NCBI RefSeq assembly: GCF_004795015.1
Contig: NZ_SSBI01000054.1
Span: 1-56,485, forward strand
Source of the DNA: Streptomyces sp. A1277
GTDB lineage: Bacteria > Actinomycetota > Actinomycetes > Streptomycetales > Streptomycetaceae
Direction: 5' to 3'
Length of the DNA stretch: 56,485 nucleotides
Shown: positions 8,676 through 18,959 of the stretch, in pieces
How positions within the stretch are numbered: the first letter of the stretch is position 1
Layout: each line of letters opens with the position of its first letter
Program-made: the position numbers and the translations under genes
Notes under the pieces: generated by a model
The model's input: only the letters and a program-made list of their open reading frames with translations
The model's database searches: none
What the model was told of the DNA's origin: nothing

Positions 8676-9710
8676 CTACCTCTGTTCGTTGACCGCGTTG
8701 TCGGCGTTCGGTGTGGCGTTCCCGCTGGGGTCCGGGCCGGGGCTCTCGTGGATGTTGCCCACGACGTTGCCCTCGGTGTCGACGATGTCGCCGTTGGGCG
8801 AGATGGTGACGGTGACGGTCGGGGTGGGCTTCGGCTTCGCGGGCGCCTTCGGCTTCTTCGGCAGGACCATGTCGCGGGGGTCCTCGCGCGGGGCCTGGAC
8901 GACGACGCCGACGATGTCGAGCTTGGTGAAGCCGACGTACGGGCGGACGTAGACGGTACGGGTCAGGTCGCCGCCGGAGGGGTCGACGCGGACTACCTCG
9001 CCGACCGGGACGCCGGGCACGAACGGCTTGTCCTTGCTGGAGCCGAAGGTGACGAGCCGGTCGCCCTTCTTGACCTTGGCCTTGCCGTTCAGGAACTGCA
9101 CGGCCAGCGGCCGGGAGCCCTGGCCGGTGGCGAACCCGAGTTCGTCGGTCGACTCCATCCGGGTGCCGACGGTGAAGTCGGGGTCGTTGGCGAGGAGCAC
9201 CGTGGCGGTGTCCGGGCCGACGGTGGTGACGCGGCCGACGAGTCCGTCCCCGTTGAGGACGGTCATGTCGCGCTTGAGGCCGTCCTTGGAGCCCGCGTCG
9301 ATGGTGACCGTCCAGGAGAAGCCCTGGGCCGCTCCTATGGCGATGACCTCGGCGGCCTTGATGCCGTACTGGCCGGTGGCCGACTTCTTCAGCATCTTGT
9401 CGAGCTCGCGGACCCGGCTGCGGTTGCGGTCGTCGCTGCCGAGTTCGGCCTTCAGCTGTGCGTTCTGCTTCTCCAGCGTGGCGATCTTGTCGTGCCGGGC
9501 GCCGGAGGCGCGCACCGCTCCTATGGCGTTGCCCACCGGGTCGACCGCCGACGCCACGCCGTTCTCCACGGGTCCGAAGACCGTGGCGGCGGCCTGCCGG
9601 GCGCCGTCCACCGGCGACTCCTCACCACCCCGGATGTCCACCGTGATCAGTGCGAATGCGATGGCGATCAGCAGCACCAGGAGCAGCCGGCTCTCTCGTG
9701 TGTCCCTCAC
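8676..9710 (-). CDS. mreC: Rod-shape-determining protein MreC
   Basis: A 344-residue protein. It has an N-terminal membrane anchor (about residues 9-25), a coiled-coil segment (about 70-112, KIATLEKQNAQLKAEL) and the beta-rich MreC domain (about 115-280). The last ~60 residues are a Lys/Pro/Thr-rich tail, presumably extracellular and disordered. The GTG start at 9708-9710 gives MRDTRESRLLLVLL. MreC organises PBP2 at the membrane. It lies 98 bases downstream of mreB and 11 bases upstream of mreD, forming an mreBCD-pbp2-rodA unit. Confidence 0.94.
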   Translation of the reverse strand: MRDTRESRLLLVLLIAIAFALITVDIRGGEESPVDGARQAAATVFGPVENGVASAVDPVGNAIGAVRASGARHDKIATLEKQNAQLKAELGSDDRNRSRVRELDKMLKKSATGQYGIKAAEVIAIGAAQGFSWTVTIDAGSKDGLKRDMTVLNGDGLVGRVTTVGPDTATVLLANDPDFTVGTRMESTDELGFATGQGSRPLAVQFLNGKAKVKKGDRLVTFGSSKDKPFVPGVPVGEVVRVDPSGGDLTRTVYVRPYVGFTKLDIVGVVVQAPREDPRDMVLPKKPKAPAKPKPTPTVTVTISPNGDIVDTEGNVVGNIHESPGPDPSGNATPNADNAVNEQR

Positions 9711-9808
9711 GTGCGGCGGCCGTGCCTTCCTCGTAGGAATGTTCGTGCCTGTATATCAACGATCCCCCGCGCGGAGCGGCAGCGTCCGCGCGGAGGGCCG
9801 TGGGATTA

Positions 9809-10828
9809 CTACCGTCGGGGCTGGGCGTCCAGCACCTGCTGGAGCGCCTCGAACTCCTCGACGCACTTGCCGGAGCCGAGCGCGACCGAGTCCAGCGGGT
9901 CCTCGGCGATGTGGATCGGCATGCCCGTCTCGTGGCGCAGCCGCTCGTCCAGGCCGCGCAGCAGCGCGCCGCCGCCGGTGAGGACGATGCCGCGGTCCAT
10001 GACGTCGCCGGACAGCTCCGGCGGGCACTTGTCGAGGGTCGTCTTGACCGCGTCCACGATCGCGTTGACCGGCTCCTCGATGGCCTTGCGGACCTCGGTC
10101 GCGGAGATGACCACGGTCTTGGGCAGGCCCGAGACGAGGTCGCGGCCGCGGATCTCGGTGTGCTCGTCCTTCTCCAGCTCGAACGCGGAACCGATGGTGA
10201 TCTTGATCTGTTCGGCGGAGCGCTCACCGAGGAGGAGCGAGTACTCCTTCTTGATGTGCTGGATGATCGCGTTGTCCAGCTCGTCACCCGCGACCCGGAT
10301 GGACTGGGCGGTGACGATGCCGCCGAGCGAGATCACCGCGACCTCGGTGGTGCCGCCGCCGATGTCCACGACCATGTTGCCGGTGGCCTCGTGGACCGGC
10401 AGGCCCGAGCCGATGGCCGCCGCCATGGGCTCCTCGATGATGTGCACCTGGCGGGCGCCTGCCTGCGTGGACGCCTCGATCACGGCGCGTCGCTCGACCC
10501 CGGTGATGCCGGAGGGCACGCAGACCACGACCCGGGGGCGGGCCAGGTAGCGGCGCTTGTGGATCTTCAGGATGAAGTAGCGGAGCATCCGCTCCGTGAT
10601 CTCGAAGTCGGCGATCACGCCGTCCTTCAGGGGCCGTACGGCAACGATGTTGCCCGGCGTACGGCCGATCATCTTCTTGGCCTCGGCGCCGACCGCCAGG
10701 ATTCCGCCGGTGTTGGTGTTGATGGCCACGACGGACGGCTCGTTCAGGACGATGCCGCGCCCCCTGACGTACACCAGCGTGTTGGCAGTCCCGAGGTCGA
10801 TAGCCATGTCACGGCCGATGAACGACAT
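9809..10828 (-). CDS. mreB: Actin-like cell-shape protein MreB
   Basis: A 339-residue actin-fold ATPase with the phosphate-1 motif (AIDLGTANTLVYV), phosphate-2 motif (DIGGGTTEVAV) and adenosine motif (GIVLTGGGALLRGL). I chose the ATG at 10826-10828 (MSFIGRDMAIDLG) because GGGGA lies about 5 bases upstream and this N-terminus is typical of the family. An in-frame ATG at 10849 would add seven residues and place the Shine-Dalgarno sequence inside the gene. In Streptomyces, MreB acts mainly in sporulation and spore-wall thickening rather than tip growth. Confidence 0.96.
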   Translation of the reverse strand: MSFIGRDMAIDLGTANTLVYVRGRGIVLNEPSVVAINTNTGGILAVGAEAKKMIGRTPGNIVAVRPLKDGVIADFEITERMLRYFILKIHKRRYLARPRVVVCVPSGITGVERRAVIEASTQAGARQVHIIEEPMAAAIGSGLPVHEATGNMVVDIGGGTTEVAVISLGGIVTAQSIRVAGDELDNAIIQHIKKEYSLLLGERSAEQIKITIGSAFELEKDEHTEIRGRDLVSGLPKTVVISATEVRKAIEEPVNAIVDAVKTTLDKCPPELSGDVMDRGIVLTGGGALLRGLDERLRHETGMPIHIAEDPLDSVALGSGKCVEEFEALQQVLDAQPRR

Positions 10829-11121
10829 TGAGTTCCCCTTGTTCCCCATGAGGATGCGTCGGGCCTTCCCAAGTGAAAGCGTCGATGGCTTGTTTTGGTA
10901 GGCGAGATGAGCGCTGCGGGCGTGGAAGGTTCCATCGTAGTGCCGGATGCACCGACACAGCGCGAGGGTCCGCCGCCGTGCTGGGCAGAACGGGTGGCCG
11001 TTCCACTCATGGTGACGTTACGTCGGGGGGATGCGTTCCCGCGATCGGGGACCCTATGCCGAAGGGCGACCGAATTACTTCGGTCGCCCCAGGTCATGAG
11101 CGCTGTTCGGCTGAGTGCGGC
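10829..11121 (-). other. Intergenic region between ndk and mreB
   Basis: This ~290-base stretch holds the ndk terminator (11064-11089) and, by position, the mreB promoter. It contains no credible gene. I did not find a confident -10/-35 pair. Confidence 0.5.
11064..11089 (-). terminator. Terminator of ndk
   Basis: An 11-bp perfect stem, GGGCGACCGAA (11064-11074) with TTCGGTCGCCC (11079-11089), has a 4-nt loop. It lies 32 bases downstream of the ndk stop on the minus strand. Confidence 0.8.
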
Positions 11122-11535
11122 TCAGGAAAGTCCAGGAAAGAACAGCTTCATTTCCCGCTCCGCGGACTCCTCGGAGTCCGAGGCGTGGATGAGGTTCTCC
11201 CGGGTGATCGTGCCGAAGTCACCACGGATCGAGCCGGGCGCGGCGGCGATCGGGTCGGTGGGGCCCGCCAGGGCGCGGACGCCCTCGATGACCCGCTCGC
11301 CCTCGGCCACCAGGGCGACGATCGGGCCGGACTGCATGAACTCCATGAGCGGCTCGTAGAACGGGCGGCCCACGTGCTCCGCGTAGTGCTGCTCCAGCGT
11401 GGCGCGGTCCAGGGTACGCAGCTCCAGCGCCGTGATCTTCCAGCCGGCCTTGCGCTCGATGCGGCCGACGATCTCGCCGACCAAACCGCGCCGGACGGCG
11501 TCGGGCTTGAGAAGAACGAGGGTGCGCTGGGTCAT
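11122..11535 (-). CDS. ndk: Nucleoside diphosphate kinase
   Basis: A 137-residue enzyme that transfers the gamma phosphate of ATP to nucleoside diphosphates. The catalytic His117 sits in NLIHASDS, the family signature. The KPDAVRRG and nucleotide-binding segments are intact and the length is standard. The ATG at 11533-11535 has AAGGAG seven bases upstream. The gene has its own terminator, so it seems separately expressed from mreB. Confidence 0.97.
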   Translation of the reverse strand: MTQRTLVLLKPDAVRRGLVGEIVGRIERKAGWKITALELRTLDRATLEQHYAEHVGRPFYEPLMEFMQSGPIVALVAEGERVIEGVRALAGPTDPIAAAPGSIRGDFGTITRENLIHASDSEESAEREMKLFFPGLS

Positions 11536-11646
11536 GCGGGACTCCTTGCAGGCATACGGGTGCGGTGAGGCGAGATTACAGGGGCATGGCGACGGGCCCG
11601 CGGCCGGGTTTGCCGCGGTGTCCGCCGCGTGGGTGATGCCGCCCGG

Positions 11647-12003
11647 TCAGCTGCCGGCGGGTGCCTGCGCCTCCGCCTGCGCCGCCCATCGCGCCTTCAC
11701 CGCGTCGATCCGGCGGCCGTAGTGCACCGAGGCCCACCACAGCGCGCCGAAGGCCACGCCGAGGACGAACATCGTGGGCACCACGAAGCCGCTCGCGACC
11801 AGCGCGATCTGCAACGCCCAGCCGAGCTGGACGCCCCCGGGCCGGGTGATCATCCCGCACAGCAGCACGGAGAACAGCATCCCGATGCCGCACACCGTCC
11901 AGACCGCGGCGTTCGTCAGGTCGTCGGACTTCATCGCGACGAGTCCGGCGAACCCGATCACGAAGAACTCACCGATCAGCGTCGATGCACAGAGCGTGCG
12001 CAT
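11647..12003 (-). CDS. DUF4233 membrane protein
   Basis: A 118-residue protein with four predicted transmembrane helices and a charged C-terminal tail. It fits the actinobacterial DUF4233 family, which has no known biochemical function. Its ATG follows the folC stop by three bases (TGA CCC ATG), so the pair is almost certainly co-translated. The constant link to folC is known in actinomycetes, but its meaning is unclear. Confidence 0.85.
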   Translation of the reverse strand: MRTLCASTLIGEFFVIGFAGLVAMKSDDLTNAAVWTVCGIGMLFSVLLCGMITRPGGVQLGWALQIALVASGFVVPTMFVLGVAFGALWWASVHYGRRIDAVKARWAAQAEAQAPAGS

Positions 12004-12006
12004 GGG

Positions 12007-13530
12007 TCAGCGCCTTCCCAGAAGCAGCCGGGCCTCGCCGACCGTGATCACGGAACCGGTCACCAGCACCCCGGCGCCCGCGTACTCGTCCTCTTCCTCG
12101 GCGAGGGTGATCGCCGCCTCCAGCGCGTCGTCCAGCCGGGGCTCGACCTGCACCCGGTCGTGGCCGAAGACCTCGACGGCGACGGCCGCGAGGGCGTCGG
12201 CGTCCATCGCGCGCTCGCTGGAGTTCTGCGTGACGACGACCTCGGCGAAGATCGGCTCGAATGCCTCCAGGAGCCCCCGCACGTCCTTGTCACCGCTGGC
12301 GCCGACCACCCCGATCAGCCGGGAGAAGCCGAACGCCTCGGAAAGCCCCTCGGCGGTGGCGCGGGCGCCGGCCGGGTTGTGCGCGGCGTCCAGGACGACG
12401 GTCGGGCTGGAGCGGACGACTTCGAGGCGGCCGGGCGAGACCACCGAGGCGAACGCCGTGCGCACGATGTCCGCGTCCAGCGCACCGGCCTGCTCGGCGC
12501 CGACGCCGAAGAACGCCTCGACCGCGCAGAGCGCCACCACCGCGTTGTGCGCCTGGTGGGCGCCGTACAGCGGCAGGAAGACGTCTGTGTACTCGCCGCC
12601 GAGGCCGCGCAGCGTCAGCAGTTGGCCGCCGACCGCGATCTCCCGGGAGACCACGCCGAACTCCATGCCCTCGCGGGCCACGGTCGCGTCGGCCTCGACG
12701 GCCTTCTTCAGCATCACCTGCGCGGCGTCCACGGGCTGCTGGGCGAGGATGACCGTGGCACCCTGCTTGATGATCCCGGACTTCTCCGTGGCGATCTCGC
12801 CGGGCGTGGAGCCCAGGCGGTCGGTGTGGTCCAGCGAGATGGGGGTGACGACGGCGACCGTCGCGTCGATCACGTTGGTCGCGTCCCAGGTGCCGCCCAT
12901 GCCGACCTCGACCACGGCGACGTCCACCGGCGCGTCGGCGAACGCCGCGTACGCCATGCCGGTGAGCACCTCGAAGAACGACAGCCGGTAGGGCTGCTGG
13001 GCGTCGACCATCTCGACGTACGGCTTGACGTCCTCGTACGTGGAGATGAACCGCTCCGGGTCCATCGGCGCGCCGTCCAGGCTGATCCGCTCGGTGATCG
13101 ACTGGACGTGCGGCGAGGTGTAGCGCCCGGTGCGCAGGTCGAAGGCGCCGAGCAGGGCCTCGATCATGCGGGCGGTGCTCGTCTTGCCGTTGGTGCCGGT
13201 GATGTGGATCGAGGGGTACGCGCGCTGCGGCTCGCCGAGCACGTCCATCAGCGCGGCGATGCGCGTCACGGACGGCTCCAGCTTGGTCTCGCCCCAGCGC
13301 CCGGCGAGCTCCTGCTCCACCGCGCGCAGCGCCTTGTCCACCTCCGGGTCGGCGGGGCGGGCGGGGACCTCGTCGGCCCGGGGCGGTCCGGAGGCTGCGC
13401 GCAGCGTGCGGCTCCCGGCCTCGATCACCGCCAGGTCGGGGTCGCGCTGGGTCGCTTCGTCGACGATCTCCGCGAAGGTGTCGTCGGGATCGGACGCGTC
13501 GGGCCGGTCGGAAGGGCGGGGCTCACTCAC
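12007..13530 (-). CDS. folC: Folylpolyglutamate synthase / dihydrofolate synthase
   Basis: A 507-residue Mur-ligase-family enzyme that adds glutamate to folates. The P-loop is HITGTNGKTST. Downstream come the central ligase domain (EKSGIIKQGA; DAAHNPAGA) and the C-terminal Mur-ligase fold. The first ~75 residues form an acidic, poorly conserved extension typical of Streptomyces. The start is GTG at 13528-13530. It is followed by a DUF4233 gene and preceded by valS with its own terminator. Confidence 0.95.
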   Translation of the reverse strand: MSEPRPSDRPDASDPDDTFAEIVDEATQRDPDLAVIEAGSRTLRAASGPPRADEVPARPADPEVDKALRAVEQELAGRWGETKLEPSVTRIAALMDVLGEPQRAYPSIHITGTNGKTSTARMIEALLGAFDLRTGRYTSPHVQSITERISLDGAPMDPERFISTYEDVKPYVEMVDAQQPYRLSFFEVLTGMAYAAFADAPVDVAVVEVGMGGTWDATNVIDATVAVVTPISLDHTDRLGSTPGEIATEKSGIIKQGATVILAQQPVDAAQVMLKKAVEADATVAREGMEFGVVSREIAVGGQLLTLRGLGGEYTDVFLPLYGAHQAHNAVVALCAVEAFFGVGAEQAGALDADIVRTAFASVVSPGRLEVVRSSPTVVLDAAHNPAGARATAEGLSEAFGFSRLIGVVGASGDKDVRGLLEAFEPIFAEVVVTQNSSERAMDADALAAVAVEVFGHDRVQVEPRLDDALEAAITLAEEEDEYAGAGVLVTGSVITVGEARLLLGRR

Positions 13531-13599
13531 GGGGCCAGTCTACGGATGGGCACGGACAACGCGCGCAGCCGCCCGGGGGCCGGACACGGCGGGGTCGCG

Positions 13600-13643
13600 G
13601 CGAAGCCCCCGCGTCCCTCGGGCGAGGGGTGCGGGGGCTTCGC
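13600..13643 (-). terminator. Terminator of valS
   Basis: A 13-bp perfect stem, GCGAAGCCCCCGC (13600-13612) with GCGGGGGCTTCGC (13631-13643), contains a second inner stem (CCCTCG with CGAGGG). It lies 10 bases beyond the valS stop. Confidence 0.85.
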
Positions 13644-13652
13644 GGCGGTGGC

Positions 13653-16274
13653 TCAGGACTGCGGCAGGTTCGCCAGCTGACCGGTGATCCGCTCGATGTC
13701 GGCCTCGGCCTTGGCGAGCCGGCCGCGGATCTTGTCGACCACGTTGTCCGGGGCCTTGGCCAGGAACGCCTCGTTGCCGAGCTTCCCGGTCGCCTGGGCC
13801 TTCTCCTTCCGCGCGGCCTCCAGGTCCTTCGTCAGCCGCTTGCGCTCGGCGCCGACGTCGATCGTGCCCGACAGGTCGAGGGCGACGGTCGCCCCGGCGA
13901 CGGGCAGCGAGGCGGTGGCCTGGAAGGTGTCGCCGGCCGGCTGGAGGCGCAGCAGCTGCCGCATCGCCGTCTCGTGCGCGGCGAGCGGGGTGCCGGTCAG
14001 GGTGAGCTCGGCCGGCACCTTCTGGCCGGGCTGGAGGCCCTGGTCGGAGCGGAAGCGGCGGACCTCGGTGACGACCTGCTGGACGAGCTCGATCTCCTGC
14101 TCGGCCGCGTCGTCGCGGAAGCCCGAGTCCTTCGGCCAGTCGGCGATGACGACGGACTCGCGGCCGGTGAGCGCGGTCCACAGGGTCTCGGTGACGAAGG
14201 GGACGACGGGGTGCAGCAGGCGCAGCATCACGTCGAGGACCTCGCCCAGGACCCGGCCGGAGACCTCGGCCGGGCGGCCGCCGCCGAAGAACGTGGTCTT
14301 GGACAGCTCGACGTACCAGTCGAAGACCTCGTCCCAGGCGAAGTGCCGAAGCGCCTCGCTGAGCTTGGAGAACTGGAAGTCGTCGTAGTACGCGTCGACC
14401 TCGGCGACCGTCTTGTTGAGCCGGGACAGGATCCAGCGGTCGGTCACCGACATCTCGTCGGCCGACGGCAGTTCGCCCTCGATCGTCGCGCCGTTCATCA
14501 GGGCGAAGCGGGTGGCGTTCCAGATCTTGTTGGAGAACTTCGCGGAGCCCTGGACCCAGTCCTCGCCGATCGGGACGTCGGTGCCCGGGTTGGCGCCGCG
14601 CGCGAGGGTGAAGCGCAGCGCGTCGGAGCCGTACTTGTCCATCCAGTCCAGCGGGTTGACGACGTTGCCGAAGGACTTCGACATCTTCTTGCCGTGCTCG
14701 TCGCGGACCATGCCGTGCAGGACGATCGTCCCGAACGGCGGGACGTCCTTGTCGATGTACAGGCCGAACATCATCATCCGGGCGACCCAGAAGAAGAGGA
14801 TGTCGTAGCCGGTGACCAGGACGGAGTTCGGGTAGAACTTCGCGAGGCTGTCGGTCTGTTCGGGCCAGCCGAGGGTGGAGAAGGGCCACAGGCCGGAGGA
14901 GAACCAGGTGTCCAGGACGTCGCTGTCCTGCGTCCAGCCCTCGCCCGTGGGCGGTTCGTCGTCCGGTCCGACACAGACCATCTCGCCGTCGGGGCCGTGC
15001 CAGACGGGGATGCGGTGCCCCCACCACAGCTGGCGCGAGATGCACCAGTCGTGGAGGTTGTCGACCCAGTCGAAGTACCGCTTCTCCATCTCCTGCGGGT
15101 GGATCTTGACCTTGCCGTCGCGGACGGCGTCACCGGCCGCCTCGGCGAGCGGGGCGACCTTGACCCACCACTGCATGGAGAGCCGCGGCTCGACGGTGGT
15201 CTTGCAGCGCGAGCAGTGGCCCACCGAGTGGACGTACGGCCGCTTCTCGGCGACGATCCGGCCCTCGGCGCGCAGTGCGGCGACGATGGCGGAGCGGGCC
15301 TCCATCCGGTCCAGACCCTCGAAGGGGCCGGGGACGGTGATGACCGCGCGCTCGTCGAGGACGGTGAGGAACGGCAGGTCGTGGCGCTGCCCGATCTCGA
15401 AGTCGTTCGGGTCGTGGGCGGGCGTGACCTTGACGGCACCGGTGCCGAACGAGGGGTCGACGTGGTGGTCGGCGACGACCGGGATCGTGCGGTCGGTCAG
15501 CGGCAGCTTGATCTGCTTGCCGACCAGGTGCTTGTACCGCTCGTCGTCGGGGTGGACGGCGACGGCGGTGTCACCGAGCATCGTCTCGGCGCGGGTGGTG
15601 GCGACGACGATGGTCTCGTCGCCCTCGCCGTACGTCATGGAGACGAGCTCGCCGTCGTCCTCCTGGTACTCGACCTCGATGTCCGAGATCGCGGTGAGGC
15701 AGCGCGGGCACCAGTTGACGATGCGCTCGCGGCGGTAGATCAGCTCGTCGTCGTACATCCGCTTGAAGATGGTCTGGACGGCCCTGGACAGGCCCTCGTC
15801 CATCGTGAAGCGCTCGCGGGACCAGTCGACGCCCTCGCCGAGGCGGCGCATCTGGCCGGAGATCTGGCCGCCCGACTCGTTCCTCCACTGCCAGACGCGC
15901 TCGACGAAGGCGTCCCGGCCCAGGTCGTGGCGGGACTTGCCCTCCTTGCCGAGCTCGCGCTCGACGACGTTCTGGGTGGCGATGCCGGCGTGGTCCATGC
16001 CCGGCTGGTAGAGCGCCTCGAAGCCCTGCATGCGCTTGCGGCGGACGAGGGCGTCGATCAGCGTGTGCTCGAAGGCGTGGCCCAGGTGCAGGGAACCGGT
16101 GACGTTGGGCGGCGGGATGACGATGGAGTACGGCGGCTTGCCGCTGTTCGCGTCCGCCTCGAAGTACCCGCGTTCTACCCAGCGCTCGTACAGCTTCCCC
16201 TCTACCTCGGCCGGCGTGTACTGGGTCGGCAGTTCGGGGTTGCTGGCTGGCTGCTGCGCTGGGTTCTCGGTCAC
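13653..16274 (-). CDS. valS: Valyl-tRNA synthetase
   Basis: An 873-residue class I aminoacyl-tRNA synthetase. The HIGH-type motif is HLGH (63-66, within PPPNVTGSLHLGH) and the KMSKS motif is in GKKMSKSFGNVV. A CP1 editing domain, an anticodon-binding domain and the C-terminal coiled coil typical of ValRS (ERKRLTKDLEAARKEKAQ) are all present. The start is GTG at 16272-16274. It is divergent from the membrane-protein gene at 16414, and the shared ~140-base gap must hold both promoters. Confidence 0.97.
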   Translation of the reverse strand: MTENPAQQPASNPELPTQYTPAEVEGKLYERWVERGYFEADANSGKPPYSIVIPPPNVTGSLHLGHAFEHTLIDALVRRKRMQGFEALYQPGMDHAGIATQNVVERELGKEGKSRHDLGRDAFVERVWQWRNESGGQISGQMRRLGEGVDWSRERFTMDEGLSRAVQTIFKRMYDDELIYRRERIVNWCPRCLTAISDIEVEYQEDDGELVSMTYGEGDETIVVATTRAETMLGDTAVAVHPDDERYKHLVGKQIKLPLTDRTIPVVADHHVDPSFGTGAVKVTPAHDPNDFEIGQRHDLPFLTVLDERAVITVPGPFEGLDRMEARSAIVAALRAEGRIVAEKRPYVHSVGHCSRCKTTVEPRLSMQWWVKVAPLAEAAGDAVRDGKVKIHPQEMEKRYFDWVDNLHDWCISRQLWWGHRIPVWHGPDGEMVCVGPDDEPPTGEGWTQDSDVLDTWFSSGLWPFSTLGWPEQTDSLAKFYPNSVLVTGYDILFFWVARMMMFGLYIDKDVPPFGTIVLHGMVRDEHGKKMSKSFGNVVNPLDWMDKYGSDALRFTLARGANPGTDVPIGEDWVQGSAKFSNKIWNATRFALMNGATIEGELPSADEMSVTDRWILSRLNKTVAEVDAYYDDFQFSKLSEALRHFAWDEVFDWYVELSKTTFFGGGRPAEVSGRVLGEVLDVMLRLLHPVVPFVTETLWTALTGRESVVIADWPKDSGFRDDAAEQEIELVQQVVTEVRRFRSDQGLQPGQKVPAELTLTGTPLAAHETAMRQLLRLQPAGDTFQATASLPVAGATVALDLSGTIDVGAERKRLTKDLEAARKEKAQATGKLGNEAFLAKAPDNVVDKIRGRLAKAEADIERITGQLANLPQS

Positions 16275-16413
16275 GCGGACAGTTTAGGGCCGTCACAGTC
16301 ATGCACTGAAACCGGTTTGTTCCGTAACGGTGTGCCTCCCGGTGGTCCGTGCGCGGGGTGCTTCCGCCAGGATGTTCGGAACGCGTAAGTATCACGAACA
16401 GGGGACACCGCAG

Positions 16414-17424
16414 ATGAGCTACAACCAGCCGGGCCCGTACGGTGGGCAGCCGCCGCAGGGCCGGCCCGGACCGTACGGACAGCAGCCGGGCCCGTACGGC
16501 GGGCAGCCGCCGCAGGGTCCGCCGCAGGGACAGCCCGGCTACGGCTACCCCCAGCAGGCCCCCCAGGGCGTCCCGCCCCAGCAGCAGCCCCAGCCCGGTT
16601 ACGGCTACCCGCAGGCCCAGCAGCCCGGCCCGTACGGCCAGCAGCCCCCCACTCCCCCGTACGGCGGCCAGCCGGTCTACGGCCAGCAGCCGGGCTTCCC
16701 GCCGGCGGAGCCCCCGAAGAAGAAGACGGGTCTGATCGTGGGCGCCGCGGTCCTCGCCCTGGCGGTCATCGCGGGTGGCGTGTACTACCTCACCTCGGAC
16801 GGGGGAAGCACCTCCGTCGCGTCCTCCACGAAGGGCTACAAGCTGACGCCGCCGGAGGCGGTGGGCGAGTACAAGCACGACAAGTCCGACTCCGACAACA
16901 AGACCGGGCCGCTGACCGGCAAGGAGAAGACCGAGACCGAGGAGATGGGCGTCAAGTCGCCCGTCGAGGCCAGCGCCGTCTACGCCAGCGGGGACATCGA
17001 GAAGAACCCGCTCACCACGAAGATGCTCATGCTCAAGGGCATCTGGGGCAAGGTCGACGACCCGGAGAAGACGCTGAACGCGGCCTTCGCCGGGGCCAAG
17101 GACGAGATGGCGAAGGACGAGGGCGACGACGACAGCGAGGCGACCCTCGTCGGCTCGCCCGAGAGCGTCACGCCCAAGGGCTTCGACGGCGCCCTGATGA
17201 AGTGCCAGACGATCAAGACGGTCAACAAGAAGTCCGACGGCTCGCTCCAGAACGGCCCCAAGGAGGTCAACATCCCCGTCTGCATCTGGACCGACTACAG
17301 CACCGTCGGCATCGTCTTCGCCGTGGACCTGGGCGCGGCCATGACCACAGGCAAGAGCATGCCGACCGAGGACGTCGCCGACCTCGCCGCCAAGCTCTAC
17401 AACACCTCCCGCACCAAGATCTGA
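16414..17424 (+). CDS. Pro/Gln/Gly-rich single-pass membrane protein
   Basis: A 336-residue protein whose first ~100 residues are low-complexity PYGGQPPQG/GYGYPQ repeats, followed by PKKK and one transmembrane helix (about 106-127). The remaining ~205 residues form an extracellular domain with no motif that I recognise. The ATG at 16414 follows AGGGGA about 8 bases upstream. An upstream in-frame ATG at 16330 has no supporting Shine-Dalgarno sequence. Such Pro/Gln-rich cytoplasmic tails are common in Streptomyces membrane proteins. Function unknown. Confidence 0.85.
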   Translation: MSYNQPGPYGGQPPQGRPGPYGQQPGPYGGQPPQGPPQGQPGYGYPQQAPQGVPPQQQPQPGYGYPQAQQPGPYGQQPPTPPYGGQPVYGQQPGFPPAEPPKKKTGLIVGAAVLALAVIAGGVYYLTSDGGSTSVASSTKGYKLTPPEAVGEYKHDKSDSDNKTGPLTGKEKTETEEMGVKSPVEASAVYASGDIEKNPLTTKMLMLKGIWGKVDDPEKTLNAAFAGAKDEMAKDEGDDDSEATLVGSPESVTPKGFDGALMKCQTIKTVNKKSDGSLQNGPKEVNIPVCIWTDYSTVGIVFAVDLGAAMTTGKSMPTEDVADLAAKLYNTSRTKI

Positions 17425-17433
17425 GCGCGACAA

Positions 17434-17480
17434 CGCGAAGGGGCGCCCAGCCGGTTCTTCCGGCGGGGCGCCCCTTCGCG
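17434..17480. terminator. Bidirectional terminator between the membrane protein and clpX
   Basis: A 15-bp perfect stem, CGCGAAGGGGCGCCC (17434-17448) with GGGCGCCCCTTCGCG (17466-17480), has an inner CCGG/CCGG stem. It sits between convergent stops at 17424 and 17504. Confidence 0.88.
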
Positions 17481-17503
17481 TACGTGCGGACTACCGCACC
17501 GCG

Positions 17504-18802
<1,299 letters not shown>

Positions 18803-18893
18803 GAGGTGCTTCCCCTTCGCCTGGGAGACGCCTGGTTCAGCGGCTCCTGGTGCCTCTATCCGACGGTACCTTGCCTGGCCCCCCATGCGGGCC

Positions 18894-18947
18894 CCCCTTG
18901 GCACGGTTCACACGGCCGTGACCGGCTGTCCGTTCCGTGCCAAGGGG
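18894..18947 (-). terminator. Hairpin between clpP2 and clpX
   Basis: A 13-bp perfect stem, CCCCTTGGCACGG (18894-18906) with CCGTGCCAAGGGG (18935-18947), begins 12 bases beyond the clpP2 stop. It probably ends the clpP1-clpP2 transcript. Confidence 0.7.
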
Positions 18948-18959
18948 CCGGGCCCCACG

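Noticed and set aside
10829..10849. An upstream ATG for mreB that would add seven residues
   Set aside because: The Shine-Dalgarno sequence lies between the two ATGs and the family N-terminus begins at the downstream one.
18803..18904. An extended N-terminus for clpX
   Set aside because: The zinc-binding domain normally starts within about 13 residues of the N-terminus, and the internal GTG has a good Shine-Dalgarno sequence.
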